DNA of 64,000 nt from Marchantia polymorpha subsp. ruderalis (taxonomy: Eukaryota > Streptophyta > Marchantiopsida > Marchantiales > Marchantiaceae). The stretch is from contig AP031358.1 in the NCBI GenBank assembly GCA_037833965.1, positions 23,196,001 through 23,260,000 on the forward strand. Reading direction: 5' to 3'. The position numbers and the translations under genes are program-made. Below, piece after piece: positions 1 through 12,999 of this stretch; within the stretch, counting starts at the first letter, position 1, and the number at the start of each line of letters is the position of its first letter. Under the pieces are notes generated by a model. It did not search any database. It was not told the origin of the DNA and worked only from the letters and a program-made list of their open reading frames with translations.

Positions 1-2298
1 ATAGATGTCAGGAATTTGAGTGCCACCTGTGTGCGCACTCGATTGACTTTGTGAAGTCTTTGATTACTGGTGCTTGAAAACTTTTCGGAATCGGCGTTCC
101 TGGCAATGTCGTGAAAGCAAGCAGAAATGGCAGCACACTTGTTTCTGGTAGCGAGATTGGTGATGCGATGAGCTTCTAGCTGGTGAATAATCCGTCTGTC
201 ATCTTAGCTGTCTGTTGTCGAGTCTTTCATCTTCGATCACCGTCTAGGTTTTGAACACGATCATTATTTTCTATCTAGCATCCGCGTCTCTCCGCAACTC
301 AAGGAATATTGCCGAAGATTTGCGTTGGAAGGTGAACTCAATCAACCAGATTTTAACCTGTGACCCTTACTAGAACTCTAATTAACAATCGTCTGTGGTT
401 CATCCAAAGCCTCATTTCATCATTTACAAACACTTGGGCGAAGACTTTCCATTGGATGCGGACCGTCCACATTTTGCCTGCTCCGGGTTACAGGAATTCT
501 ATAACTGATGCTGCGCGTTCTTTGCCAGACGCTGACAAACCTCTCAGTGAAGGTTCAATTCAAAATCCCTCTATGATTCGCTAGTTCCAGAGCCATGGAC
601 ATCTGTAGTGCTTTTCAATTATTCTTAGGCTTGATTACTTCCGTAGTCAGTAGTTCCATGTAGTGGAGCTCTGTTCGGGACATTAACCCAAGTAAAGTAT
701 GGAATATTGATACCATAAAGAGAAATGTTATAAGAGTGTAACTCTTAGAATGCTTTTACGTTGCAGTAAATCCCCATAGCTACTGAGAGTGACATGATAC
801 AAAATGAAATAAAATATCATCCGTTGAACTAAAATTGCCTTCGCGAAGCTAGGTGTTTCTGAAGCGAATGGATGCCAAGAAGGTGGATCATACCTTCAAG
901 ATCGATAGTCTATCTGCATGAACCAAACACGATAACATCTGGATGTTTTCGTGCCAGTAGAGTACAACCGGAAAGTGACACCAGTTTAACCTTGAAGATG
1001 TTCTAGATAAAGAATAAACATTTTCTGAAGGAGGCAAACGAAGATGATTGCGTCCAACATTTGACTGATCAACAGATTAACCATTCCTAGAGGGGAGATA
1101 ATCAATTTTCTAGATGAGTACTAACGCAAGTGTAGTCAAGTGCTAATTGGTACCGTAAAGACTATGGCAATAACCATTGTCATGGAGACCTCCATAGCTG
1201 TTTCAAGTGCCGTGTGAGTCAAAAACAATGTGCAGTATGAGATTTCTTCTAGACCATAGTATGGAAACTATGAGATTACCTTTCAGTAAAATATGGAGAT
1301 AACAGAAGATCCTGGAGAGTTTTACTAAGAATAGACTCTTCTCCTGAAAACAGAGACACTGGACACAACAATGGACAGCTGTGAAACGGACAACTCTGAA
1401 GGATCAACTCCGCGTAATTGATACAATTTCTCAATCCCGAGACGGAAAATCAAACTTTGTAAAACTTGGGGGACACATTGTAAATCAAAATGACAGGCTA
1501 CGATTGTATAAAATCCCAACTTTAGAGTAGAATTTCCTTGGAACTTTACCTAGCATCTGTAACCACTGGACTCAGCCGCGATTCCCTTGATTTTAAATGA
1601 GCTTGTCTTCATGTTGTGAGATCTATTGTGAACTCAATTTTGATGTTTTATGGGGTTGATATACTGGAAGTAAATAGAATTTCAAGATTCAGTCTACTCC
1701 GACTACTAAAAGCTTAGGCGGATTGTTAATATTCTTCACTTTTATCAAACCTTTGAACATTAAGCTAAGACAATACAGCAGGATATAAATGACTGTCTTC
1801 ATCTTGTTGAAGACTATGTTTACAGGCATCGTTGGTTATGGACCTTAGAAGAAGGTACATGCATACCTCCTCTCAACTCACAATCTACTCACATAATATG
1901 CAACATCATATCTTCCCACACACAGCATCTGGCAAGTCTCCTTATTTTCTGCATGTAGATTGCCCAGGATGACAACTGCCTCCCAGGGATTATTCCCGCT
2001 GCCGCTACCGAGAAAGTCTTACCTGAGAGCCTCTCCATGAAAGATTCTGAGAGTAAATTGGGACGTACCAGCTTGCAAGCGCCATCTGATGCATATCTTT
2101 GCACCGACCTACCTAGCGTCCAAAGTTAGTGGGTGAGAATCAGCGATAATGATTTGAGACGACCTCAACCTCCGACGTGAGCACTCTACGTGTTGCTCAG
2201 GGAGCTCACTTGTAACTCGAGCCGCCATTTCTCGTCACCTACATCTTCTTCTGAACGGGCTGAATCGTTACAGTAGTCCAGTTGCTGCTCCCAAGGGT
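1..2298. other. Intergenic DNA, no gene seen
   Basis: AT-rich sequence with stops in all frames. I see only short open stretches (64-74 codons) without recognisable motifs, no RNA gene and no mobile-element ends. It may hold regulatory DNA of a gene outside the window. Confidence 0.5.
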
Positions 2299-2553
2299 AT
2301 GTCGGTGGTTTCACCACGTGCATGTGGTTGGATGCTTCATGAGGAAGAGTTTTGGTTCTACAACCATACTCGGGACAGTTTCGATTCTCCTCTTACAGCA
2401 AGCAAATATATTCCGATGGTAATGAAGAGATGTCAAATGTATGTGGACACTTGTGAGCGACAAGATGTAGGTGCAATAGTTTGCCCGCGGCACCCGATGA
2501 TCTTGGCAAAGGGAACTTCCAAATCGCAAACTGAAGGAACTTACAGACCCTAA
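2299..2553 (+). other. Coding-looking block, 84 codons, unknown
   Basis: An ATG-initiated open stretch of 84 codons whose composition looks protein-like (mixed charged, aromatic and Cys residues, including GWMLHEEEFWFYNH). I do not recognise a family. It could be one exon of an interrupted gene, a fossil, or chance. No splice partners could be fixed. Confidence 0.18.
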
Positions 2554-3184
2554 AGGAACGTGTCTGAGAAATTTTTCGTATGCGCTTGGTTTTTTGTTGA
2601 TGTCTCTGAAAAATCATGAGGCAAACATAACAAAGAAATTACTTTCGAACCGAATCTAAAATGTGATTAAAGCTTCCAGAATCCAGAGATTCTGAATCAA
2701 ACCTTGCACCCACGACTTGATGCGTCCACCACCACCCGCGTCCCGGAACAAACCTCAAAATCGTGTGAAGGTAAGCAGCTTGAGAGATTCTATCTTTTGT
2801 GTCCGAGAATGTCAAGCAACAAGAAGAATGACTCGTCCCACGGAGAAAAATCACTTGTATCTAGAAGTGATTCGTTTTGTTGTCTGATATGCAAGATATA
2901 GCGGTGGGAAGTTATTAGAATATTATTTTGAAGGTGATTTTATTCATATTAAAATTAAATTTCTTTATGAACGAAGATAATGAAACCTGATGAGTCTCCT
3001 ATATCAATTCAAGGATTGAATGAAGAAGTACCAAGATGGATAAGCCGTCACGGAGGTACATGTGATCATATAAACATGATGTCAAAATGATGTCAAAAAA
3101 ATGAATAGGAGAAAACGAAAAGAAGCTCGTCATGCGCAGCATCAAAACCACAAATCTTCCTAACTCACAAACTGTTTTCTCCAG

Positions 3185-3526
3185 AGACCCCGAAGAGTCA
3201 GGCGCGACATTACCTCATTATCAGTCACACGCTCTCTTGAAGACCAGCCTCTTCTTGAAGACGGCGAGCACAAATGTTCACAGCGTAGTGTGAATGCTCA
3301 TGAAGCCGACCGAGTCTCGTCTAGTACATCCTCCACGGTCTCAACGTCTGCAAATCCAATCGCAACGTTGTGCGTGCAGCGCTCAGGTTCAAATGACGGG
3401 CATATCAGACAATGCATGGCACATGGTTCGATCGGCCAACCTCTCTTAGAGTGTCCTCTCATAATGGCAAGGTGTCCGTGGTTTCAATGCATGCTTAGTG
3501 CATTATTCACGAAAGGAATATTTTAA
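3185..3526 (+). other. Possible exon, unknown product
   Basis: The open frame begins directly after a good acceptor-like tract (ttttctccag ending at 3,184) and runs 113 codons to a TAA at 3,524-3,526. It is Ser/Thr-rich in the middle and has several Cys and His near the end. An internal ATG lies at 3,290. No family is recognised and no upstream exon was joined convincingly. Confidence 0.2.
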
Positions 3527-4018
3527 CTCAAACTGACGAAGTAAAAATATATTATCATCCACTTCATTCTCGATCTGACTTTTTATCAAAACAAGCACTT
3601 GAACGTAATATTCGCAACATAGAGGCATCAGAATATTGCTGCTCTTAGCAGATCGTGGTCAATTAAGTCAAACTCCTATTTCTCCATAGTCATGAAATGA
3701 TTACAGTGAAGATTCGTCTCTATGCTTCTCTTTTCTTTATTCCGCGGTGCGAATTTAAAATTGTTTAGAATGAACTAAATTAAGTTTCAGAATGGTCGGA
3801 AGTTTGATTTTATAGCGGCTCTCGAACAATAAGAACCGCATGTGACACTCTCTCATCACGATATTGTAGTTCAATCTCAAACGTCTCACTATTTCCTTAA
3901 TGTGCTGCTTAGCTTCGATGATGGAGCATTTAATTGCTTCGATTGTTGATATTTGCACCTTATTGAGTTTGGGATTAATCATGAGTTAAGGATTGCTCAC
4001 TCCATTTAGACTTCGACC

Positions 4019-4341
4019 TCCGTTGGCCTTGTCTCATCTTCGAGCTCCAGTGGACTCTGTGTGCAGAAAATGTTTCCTCTCGTTGAGGACTCAAAATCTG
4101 GACAATCTTCAGTCTCAGAACAAGATTTTGGTCCTGAGCAGCATCCGACATGGAAGACTTTTCGAAGTTTTTACTGGAATTGGTTTTGACTACGGGGAAG
4201 ATGATCGAGCACTCGGAGGAAGAACTTTCTGATGGGGACCAGAAAACGATGCGAATTCTCCGACGGTCTGGAATTTTCGAGAGATTTTGGATTATGACGA
4301 ATCATCAGGAGATTAAGAATGCCCATGCGATAAGTGAATGA
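4019..4341 (+). other. Coding-looking block with frame changes
   Basis: Open from 4,019 to a TGA at 4,187-4,189. A second frame, starting ATG at 4,150, continues to 4,341. Both frames look protein-like and overlap, as in an eroded exon with an indel. It lies end to end with the opposite-strand open frame at 4,342-4,815. The product is unknown. Confidence 0.15.
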
Positions 4342-4815
4342 TTATTTGTGCACCTGCTCGAGCACAGCGAATCTCTTCCCGTAAGAGCGGCTTAGAACTC
4401 TGTCGCTAAGGGAAATAATCAGATCGAATGCTCCTTCGACAGCATAGTCCCCTAGAAGACGATGGGAAGTGGGCCATCCTCCGACTCGAGCTTCTCTGGC
4501 GACGGTTCCCTGGCAGCTCGACTTAATGATGAGACATAGCTGAACGGTGGTCTCACTGTAGGCAACGCACGCAGACAGAAGCCCAAGCGACCCGACATGT
4601 TCTTCCTCCACGCAGGTGGCACAGATTTCCACTGCCGCTGTGCCCGTCGTGTGCATGATGGCGGCCGCACATCCGGAGCATTTGGACTCCTCTCTGACAC
4701 TTGACAGTGGATCTGGTTTTTCGTTGCAGCACCGAAGCTCGTCGTTTACAGCGACACAAACATGCCCAGAAACGTTTCTGCTCTCGGACAACCTCGTGAA
4801 GGTAACATGGCTCAT
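4342..4815 (-). CDS. Hypothetical Cys-containing protein, 157 aa
   Basis: This is the longest open frame of the first 8 kb, in a locally GC-richer segment. It starts at an ATG at 4,815 and encodes 157 residues. The middle holds two Cys pairs of the C-x2-C type (KCSGC and EICATC, about 15 residues apart), which could bind a metal. No signal peptide or membrane segment is evident. I do not recognise the family. It could be a single-exon small gene, the last exon of a gene reaching further right, or chance, since a second 82-codon frame is open on the same strand. Confidence 0.3.
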   Translation of the reverse strand: MSHVTFTRLSESRNVSGHVCVAVNDELRCCNEKPDPLSSVREESKCSGCAAAIMHTTGTAAVEICATCVEEEHVGSLGLLSACVAYSETTVQLCLIIKSSCQGTVAREARVGGWPTSHRLLGDYAVEGAFDLIISLSDRVLSRSYGKRFAVLEQVHK

Positions 4816-5499
4816 AAATTCTCTTGGTGTTGAGTGTGAATTATCACAATTGCCTGTAATGGAAACAGTTTGTGGTCTGAGTTTTCATGTTGTTGGATGG
4901 AGAATGAGTGTTTTATCCTGATCATTCAATTTCAGATGTGGGGTGAGTGTAGCCGGCATTTATCAGGGTCTCAAAGTAAAAGACTGTGAATGGATTTTAA
5001 CTATGTTCGAGATAATATGGAGATCATGGATAGACTGTTTGGATGTTTACGGGAGAAAGTGATCTAGAGCCTAAATAGTATATGAAAATTGATAGTATTT
5101 CATGAAAAATGTATATTTAATTCTAAAAAGCGGTTGACCTTGGTTTCGAAAGAAAGATCATGTTAGTCGATGAGGTTTGGGATGTTGTTTGAATAACAGT
5201 TTACTTTCTTTGTCATAGATTGTAGATATGCATAATTTATTCGCCATTGTGATACTCTGCCTAGCGCTTAGTTTCTGTTTTGTTTCTTTCTTGTAAAGGT
5301 TGATTGGGTCTTACATCCATTTTCCTTTACTTTACTTGGGTCCCTTGATCTTCAGGAGAATTCCTGGTGAAGAATCAAGTATATTGTGAGAATGGTTGAT
5401 CAAAGCGAGCTTGCGAAAATCAGGACCTGTCTCATGTCTCAGAGTGGATCTCAATTTGACAAAACAGTACCAGAAGGGGGGATCAGACCTCCAAATGGC

Positions 5500-6060
5500 T
5501 TAGTTAGCCTGCTCGCTGGCAAACCAAGAGAGAGACAGTAAGAACCAAGAGGTTCTCTGTTCCACTAGTTCTGGCATGCACTTTTCAACTAGCCCATCGA
5601 CTGCAGCATCAGCAGCATGGTGCTCATCTCGATCGATGCCGATGGTCATTGTCATGCAAGCTACAGGATCGCACCAGAAAAACATGAGAACAGATCGGGC
5701 TTGGGATCCGTACTTTCCCTGGCTTCCGTGAGTGCATGTTCCAAAGCATCCACCTGTAGATGGATGCCATGCCACTCCTCTGGCTCAATGAAGATTCCAA
5801 CTGTCTTGGAAGTCAGAGCTTCATGATACCTCTGATTGCAGTCAGTTCTTTAACATCCACTACCTGCAGCTGTGCTTCATTCTATCTTCCGTTCAAAAGC
5901 TTCATAACTTTCCCGTCTTCTAGGACTCCATGTCCGATGCTCCGGATTGATCCGGAGCTGACATTTTCAGTAGCAGGCTGTTTGATTTTCGGAGAACTTA
6001 CGGCTACTTCTCACCTGGAGACATTTCATGGATAGCTGTGACAATTGGTCATTGAAATCA
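5500..6060 (-). pseudogene. Eroded coding-like segment, unknown
   Basis: Read on the minus strand, this stretch gives successive protein-like runs in changing frames. One includes LQVVDVKEL and another includes EPEEWHGIHLQVDALEHAL. They are separated by stops and frame changes. This fits a multi-exon gene whose junctions I cannot place, or a decayed gene copy. The first run recalls the start of the RPA70 N-terminal domain, but the following residues do not fit, so I assign no function. Confidence 0.2.
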
Positions 6061-6287
6061 CATTGCTCGCTCACAACTCGTTTCTCCGTGTCGACACATA
6101 ATTACAAATTTCCAGGAATCTCAAGAGAGGTGCGCTCCCTTCATTGGACTTTCTCCCTATGCACCGACTGATGAGTTACAGCTGGTCCTGGTGAACCAAA
6201 TGTACTTCAGCCGTTGTTGTCCTTAAAATTACTTTCAGGTTGAAAATTGTTTGCGGCAGAACTCTTTGAGGAACTCAGAATGCGAGA

Positions 6288-6656
6288 ATGGGGAAGTTTT
6301 GTGCTTCCAAGCACAAAGTGTTTCCTGAATGTTTCACTCCTCTTATCGATCGGAGAAACTTGCCTGGAGACCTTGGATCTTCGGTGGAGGTTCGCTGTCA
6401 TGGTTCTATTTGTGAGTCCTCTGACATTCCAGTAGGGACATGCCTGCAAGTATGTGCGTCTAAAAATCGGGAAACGTCAGCTCTTGGCCTGAGGTTTGAG
6501 ACTCATGCAAGAGCTTCACCGATTTCAAATGCGGAAACGCGAGTGTCCACATTCCATTTCCTTCAGCTCGACGAAGATGTAGAAGAACACGCTCAGCTTC
6601 GCCGAGTCTCAGACGACGGGTCAAGCCTCGAAGGTTCCGAGTACATAGCCCTATAA
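6288..6656 (+). other. Open frame, 122 codons, unknown
   Basis: An ATG-initiated frame of 122 codons ending in TAA. It overlaps another open frame on the same strand and one on the opposite strand, so coding potential is ambiguous. No motif, signal peptide or membrane helix is recognised. Confidence 0.15.
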
Positions 6657-8445
6657 ACTATCCACCTTATTCTCGCATATCCCTTCCTCCGGCAAGTTCA
6701 AGGACCCACTTCTTATATTCTCACGGATCTCAGTGCTGAGCTCCGAGTTACAGAGGTGTTGGATAACACTTCAATGACATGTCATGTCGTGATGCAACGT
6801 TAAATTCTGAAACTCTCAACATTTCAGGGATGATAATTAGTCTTCACACCTTCGCTCTGAGTCTGTATGACTTACTCTAAGTTACGTCGACGAAAGTGTA
6901 CAGATCATCTATAGACAGAGAGAGTTCACACACTAGTGGAAGTCAAGTCTCAGTCGTCTACGACCTTAGTTCACAAAAGGCCTCACGTTTGCCAATTTCA
7001 TTTACTAAAGTTTTGTGTGGAAGGGAAGAAACCAGAGACATAGCAGCTTTTACGCAATCAGATGACATCTTCTTCTCTACAACTTGACGACGAGAGGTAC
7101 TCTTGTAGGAAAACCTCAGGTAAGGAGGACATGAATGTCTGATAAAGCCATGTACCATCATCTATCACGACTAAAGATCAGTCTCATGATAAGACATTAG
7201 CAAACTGTGCATATAACTATTCAAGCAAAGTGGAAAGTACCTCCCCTCGGGCCAGAGTGAGATTACTTCGAGTTTTCCTTTTCTTTCCATCCGCTTGTAC
7301 AAACGTGTTTGAAAGTCATGCTGCTCATTCTTAACCGGATTTAGCCATTATTGATGCCGACCCAAACCGTGTCAAACTAGAATCATCCATTTTATTGAGC
7401 CACTGTAACAAATAAACAACCTTTGCAATAACGAGTGCAAGATCATGATTCGTGTGCATGACCTTTACGTCGGAACCAGTTTCTAATCTGCGTTCTGAAC
7501 GGCTCTGTGTGCAGCATGGATATCATAAAGTACGAGGTGTGGGTCCTTGAACCTATTATCACCCCACGGGAGATTCTGTGACAGTTGTGTTCTAAAGATA
7601 TGTGAAGATGGGAGAGGTTTGCGTTTGAGATTCGGCGAAACTTGAATTGCATCCTGTGAAGGTGTTCGGAGTCGCGCGCTTTGAGATATAATATGACCTT
7701 GATGCTCGAGAAATTAACAAAAAGATTTGGATATTGAGCAGGTGGTACGCGCTGCAGCGTACATGGATTCTGAGCTTCACCACGAAAGGCCAGAGGAGAG
7801 TTCTGGGTGTGAAAACATGAAGAAGCTGAAGATAGCCAGATAATATTTATAGACAAAAGTTGCCACTTTTGACATCTACTCCTGACATCAAATCACCTTC
7901 CGAAGAACAAACCTGCATCCCAAAAGCAGAAAAATTAAATGCTATTCAAGAAGCACAACCTAATTCCATAGCCTTAGAAATCTGGACTCAGCTGCCCCTC
8001 GAGAATTGCGATCTCTAAGTGAAGCAAGTAAATGTTAGCTTTCACATAAAAATTTGTTCCCAAAACTCCATCTCCACCTGAAAGAGCTAATACGCGAAGA
8101 GGGACAGATGTGACAACTCTTAGTTTATTCGACCAACTGTAGATTTTCGTAGCATCCTGTACCATGCACGAGCGGTAAAGTCGCAGACGTGGGATTCGTA
8201 CAAAATTGAGTGAACTGTGAGAGATACAGTGCCATATATCTTTGCCATGCGACTCGCAATCCATGCACGCCCTGAGCTATAAAAGCTGCTGAGCTTTGTT
8301 CTCTTATCACCGTCTCAGGTCCAGCTCCAAGAGCGAACACAGCTCTCGAAGAATCACAGCTCCCGGAGGTAGTGCAGTGGTCATCCTCTAGTGTTTCAAT
8401 CAAAATTCGACGAAATATCTTGACATAGAGTCACAATTTTGAGGT
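6657..8445. other. Intergenic DNA with weak coding-like traces
   Basis: No secure gene. Minus-strand open stretches at 7,443-7,856 (137 codons), 7,974-8,264 and 8,125-8,403 look partly protein-like but lie in different frames and match no family I recognise. They may belong with the exon-like block at 8,446-8,622. Confidence 0.35.
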
Positions 8446-8622
8446 TCAAAGCTCCGCCAGGAACTCATCCTGCTCAAGAGGATCCTCTAAACTAGGTACA
8501 TCCTCCATAATCCCGTTGCTCTTAGCTGATGCTATTTTCAATTCTCCATCGTTGCCACTTGCACTGCCCAGTCCGAGGGAATTGTCATGCATGCAACTAT
8601 GGTGAATTTTTACGACATCAGA
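8446..8622 (-). other. Exon-like C-terminal block, unknown
   Basis: Between an in-frame stop at 8,623-8,625 and the TGA at 8,446-8,448 the minus strand reads 58 codons. They end in an acidic tail (LEDPLEQDEFLAEL), typical of a real protein terminus. Just upstream (8,640-8,700) another frame gives a hydrophobic, Met-rich run. It may be the last exon of a minus-strand gene diverging from the ammonium transporter, or a remnant. No family is recognised. Confidence 0.22.
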
Positions 8623-8847
8623 TCATGAGCAGGATGAAAATTCATGCCCAATGTCATCATGACCAGGACGCCTCCAGTTTGCATGACTTCCAGGAGATTG
8701 TATTCTTTTACTCTTTTGCTTATAATTTCGATATATCGAGTTTGCTAATCTCCTGTCATCATTGTTGTTCTGAAACGCAGAACATACCTAACATACACAT
8801 TCTTTAGCGGCGCTGTTGCATCGATACTGTAAGTAGCAGATCCTGAA

Positions 8848-11236
8848 ATGGCACTCGCTCCTGGACCCGCTTCATTCAATCCAGTACCTGTGGCCTACCA
8901 AACCACTGGCGATGGTTCTGCAGTACCTGATTGGCTCAACAAAGGGGACAATGCTTGGCAGCTGACGGCGTCCACCTTTGTAGGCCTGCAATGTATTCCG
9001 GGGCTGATGATTCTGTACGGGAGTATAGTGAAGAAGAAATGGGCCATCAATTCGGCGTTCATGTCCCTCTACGCATTCGCAGCAGTGCTCATCTGCTGGG
9101 TGTCATGGGCCTTCAGAATGTCCTTCGGAGAGGAGCTCATCCCTCTGTGGGGAAAAGCCGGACCTGCTCTGGACCAGAAATTCCTGCTGAAACAAGCTGA
9201 TCTCCCGGCCACTGGAACGGATTATTTTCCTCCTCTCGCCCCCATGTACCCCATGGCGACCCTGGTTTACTTCCAGTTCGTGTTTGCAGCCATCACTCTG
9301 GTATTGATTGCAGGCTCCTTGTTGGGTCGAATGAACTTCCTCGCGTGGATGCTATTCGTGCCCCTCTGGCTCACCTGCTCGTACACCGTCGGGGCCTTCA
9401 GCCTTTGGGGTGGTGGATTTCTCTTCCAGTGGGGCGTCATAGATTATGCTGGTGGCTATGTGATCCACGTCTCAGCTGGAGTGGCTGGTTACGTGGCTGC
9501 ATACTGGGTACGCCTAAAACCCCATGCCTTTCGTGCAATCTCATCGAGATTCGAATTGAATCGAATGCAAGCATTTACTTTTAGCTGGTGAGGGGAGCAA
9601 GATTCATGCTTGAGCTGGCACATATTCATTTGAGCTGGCACATATTCATAAGAGCACTTTTTCGTCGTCCAGCAAATCTCATGCATGCTTCTGGTCCAAC
9701 TTGAAGGTCTTAAGCTGAAGCTTTGTCTCAGCACGTGAGGGAGACGAGTACTCGATGAAGATCACAGTTTAAAAGCACCTTTAGTATTTAAAGATGATCA
9801 TAGGCAGACATTCATAACATTTCAATTCTTTTCGATGAAATACAATTCATCGAGAATACCATTCAAGTGATTGACGTGGACTTTGTGCATTTTCCAGGTT
9901 GGTCCTAGACTGGATAGGGACCGCCATAGCTTCCCTCCAAACAATGTGCTGCTGAGTTTAGCAGGAGCGGGCCTGCTGTGGCTGGGCTGGAACGGGTTCA
10001 ACGGAGGAGCACCTTATGCTGCAAATGTGATTTCTTCGATGGCGGTGCTCAACACCAACATCTGTGCCGCAACCAGCTTGCTCGTCTGGACCAGCATTGA
10101 TGTCATTGTTTTCAAAAAGCCCTCCGTGATTGGTGCCGTTCAGGGTATGATCACCGGTTTGGTCGTCATCACTCCGTCTGCCGGTGAGCACAGATCCAAT
10201 CGATTAGCCACCAGGATAATAATTTTTGTTTTACTTAACCCCCACAAAAGCCCACGACTGTTACGATGTGCTTGCTTGGACTCATAATGCAACTCTCTGA
10301 TCATGCAGCTTCCAGCTATACGTTAGAATACCTGACATGCTTCAAAACAAATGATGATAATGATGGAACGATGCATAGTGAATTCAACTTGGTTATAAAA
10401 GGCTGACGGCCAGAAGCTTTTTAAAACTATTTTTACTTGGATCACGTGTACGTGGCTGAAAGTATGGTTTCATAGAAACCTGATGAATTGACACATTTCG
10501 TTTGTTATTTAGCTTTCTGAGTTGCCACAGAAATCTGAGGCATCCATTGACTCACCGACATTCGGGGCAACTCGATGTCTGTGTCAACACGATCTGATTT
10601 TGCTAATCTGTTTGGATGGTGGAATTATTCGGATGCTGGTTGTTTGCTGCAGGTTTGGTTCAGGGCTGGGCTGCCATGATCATGGGTGTGTTCGCTGGCA
10701 GCGTGCCATGGTACAGCATGATGATTCTGGGCAAGAAGAAGATGTTCAACATCGTCGATGACACTTTGGGCGTGTTCCATACCCACGCCGTTGCGGGAAC
10801 GATGGGAGGCTGTCTGGCTGCTTTCTTCGCTCATCCAACTCTCTGCAATCTGTTTTTGTCGATCCCTGGTGAGCGAGGAATCATCTACGCAGGAGACGAG
10901 CACGGGATCCACGGCCACAAGGCTGGCTTGCAGCTGCTGAAGCAGATCTGTGGAGCACTTTTCATCATCGGATGGAACGTCGTCGTGACGAGCCTCGTCT
11001 GTCAAGTGATTAAGCTCGTGGTGCCCCTTCGTATGTCGGAGAAGAAGCTGACGGTGGGAGACGATGCTGCCCACGGCGAAGAAGCATACGCTCTGTGGGG
11101 AGATGGAGAGGTATTCAATGCATCGATCCACTCAGGAGAGGCTTACTCATTCCAGGCCCGAACTATCGAAGCGTCGAAACACGAGCCTTCCGTCAGAGCA
11201 CGAGCACCCACTGATCAGAGTTTGGTCGAGCTCTGA
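8848..11236 (+). CDS. AMT2-type ammonium transporter, three exons
   Basis: Membrane channel or transporter of the Amt/Mep/Rh family, moving ammonium across the plasma membrane. The coding exons are 8,848-9,507, 9,898-10,183 and 10,653-11,236, giving 509 residues. Introns start GT (9,508 and 10,184) and end AG (9,897 and 10,652), in phases 0 and 1. The spliced protein matches plant AMT2 proteins throughout. It has an N-terminal [17 protein letters not shown] segment, [13 protein letters not shown] with the first pore histidine, and [10 protein letters not shown]. It also has VFHTHAVAG with the second pore histidine, and [18 protein letters not shown] in the cytosolic tail, which is known in the family as a gating element. 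About eleven membrane helices are expected. The tail is somewhat longer than in Arabidopsis AMT2 (about 475 residues). The ATG chosen is the first in frame and matches the family start. The gene appears intact. Confidence 0.95.
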
Positions 11237-12994
11237 ACCGCAACGAGCTTTCCATGTAATAGAGAAGCCAATTTTGACCTTTTTTGAGCCCGAGCTCTTT
11301 GTCCGACGTCAATAAGGCCGCCGAGAATCCAGGAGCGGCCCAGTCATGGTTCATTCATCCTTCCTTTCTTGAATTCAGGCCTCATTTCTCAGCTCCGAGA
11401 GTTTCAACTTCTGGAGGGATCTCACAGATTGGATTTTTCAACTTTCTCCAGGAGCGACTAAATTATGCTCCGCCAGATGGCCAGCGTTCACACTCATGGT
11501 GAAATCAGAATGCTGGAGGATGTGGGATCCTTGTTTAAGGGCATGCTTAGATGTGGGGACTCCCTTCCCCCAATTCTGTGTGCAGAGTAGTCGCCGCATT
11601 CTCAGAAATTCTCACCGAGCTCGTCGGGTTTAGTTTGGACGGTAATGACCCTCAACACAGCTTTCTGCATTTGAAGCCTAGTCACGAGATGGGAGCTGAC
11701 AGTTTGTAGAGCTCTAAATTCTCACGTTGAGTCCCCGTCCCTGTACATAGCTGCAAATTCAATGCTTCCTTGAACGAAACTGAGGGTATGAAATTAGCGC
11801 CATCAGTAGACAGAATAGTTTCTGCAGAAAACTTGCTGGTGAGGATTTCTCGATGTATATGTGCCGTCTGGCAGAAAGTTGAAGTTCAATTCATGAGGTG
11901 TTTGATGTGATATTACAAGAATTATAAGTGTTTTCACGGTTTTTTTGGGTGATACATTTGGATGAAATGCAAAGTGAGATGTAATTCTATATTGAAAACA
12001 ATATTAGGGACTAGTGAATAGTAACTAAATTATATAAACTAAAGTATAATCAGAGTGAACAGAGTTCCAAATGTCCACAATTCCAAGTTAATGTCAAATA
12101 TGTAAAAAAAATAATATCGTGAATTTTAATGAGCTGTATTAAATATGGTACTATGTGATGTTTGTGTGTATATGTGGCTATATTTAGTTTGAAATTAGAT
12201 GAAATAGATTATCCCATTATATCCCTTATAGATCTTTAGATTTGGTTATGCGTTCAAATTTCAGTGCAACAAAAAGAATTTTGTCTATAAATATCTGAAG
12301 AAATTTGAAGTATGGGAAATTATAATTAACTCAAATAAATCTAGAAAATAACTTGCAAGGATTTACTTACAAGACTGGAGACTGAGAATAAGCTCATCTG
12401 AAGACATCGAACAGAGATCATTACATAGCCCTTAGTGTGATATGTTCGTATCATTCCATATTTCGTGAAAGTTGAAGTAGGAAACGGGTTTAATTCCAAA
12501 AGGTCTTCTTCACCACTCCAGCTGCCACGTCTGAAACATCTGGAATGATTTTTTAGGAAAATATGTCATTTTCGGCAAGCAACCTTTCTTAGATGCTTTC
12601 TAGGCAGGCATGGAAGATTTGAACAGAATTGTAGCTAATCAATTAGCAAATGAGTATTGAAATCAGGAAGGCCAAGCTCCTTCCCGACAAAAGCCACAAC
12701 AGGACAAGCGAGTCAAAAGATTTTCTCTACATCAGGAAAGAGGAGGCTGTTTACGTCAGTCATGTATGTACTTCAGTGAGCACAAATGCAATATAACTGA
12801 CCGGTCTTATTGAACTGCGCTGGTCAAGACATGCCATGCCTTGATGGCTAAACTTCAGCTCTCATCCATTAGCTTTATGTTAAAGACCAGACAAATAGTG
12901 TTTCCCAGCTACTGGGGCGAAGTAGGCGCCTTTGTACCCGTCTGCCGCATCATCGTACACATGATTATTGAAATCTGACTTCAAACAGTGCATA
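11237..12994. other. 3' flank of transporter, no gene seen
   Basis: AT-rich sequence, strongly so at 11,900-12,400. It should contain the 3' UTR and polyadenylation region of the transporter. I see no second gene, RNA gene or repeat before the retrotransposon edge at 13,000. Confidence 0.5.
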
Positions 12995-12999
12995 TAATA

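Noticed and set aside
5500-6060. RPA70-like gene on the minus strand
   Set aside because: Only a short run resembles the family; neighbouring residues do not, and frames are broken.
9489-9734. Minus-strand open frame over transporter exon 1 and intron 1
   Set aside because: It overlaps a well-supported exon and intron and has no recognisable features.
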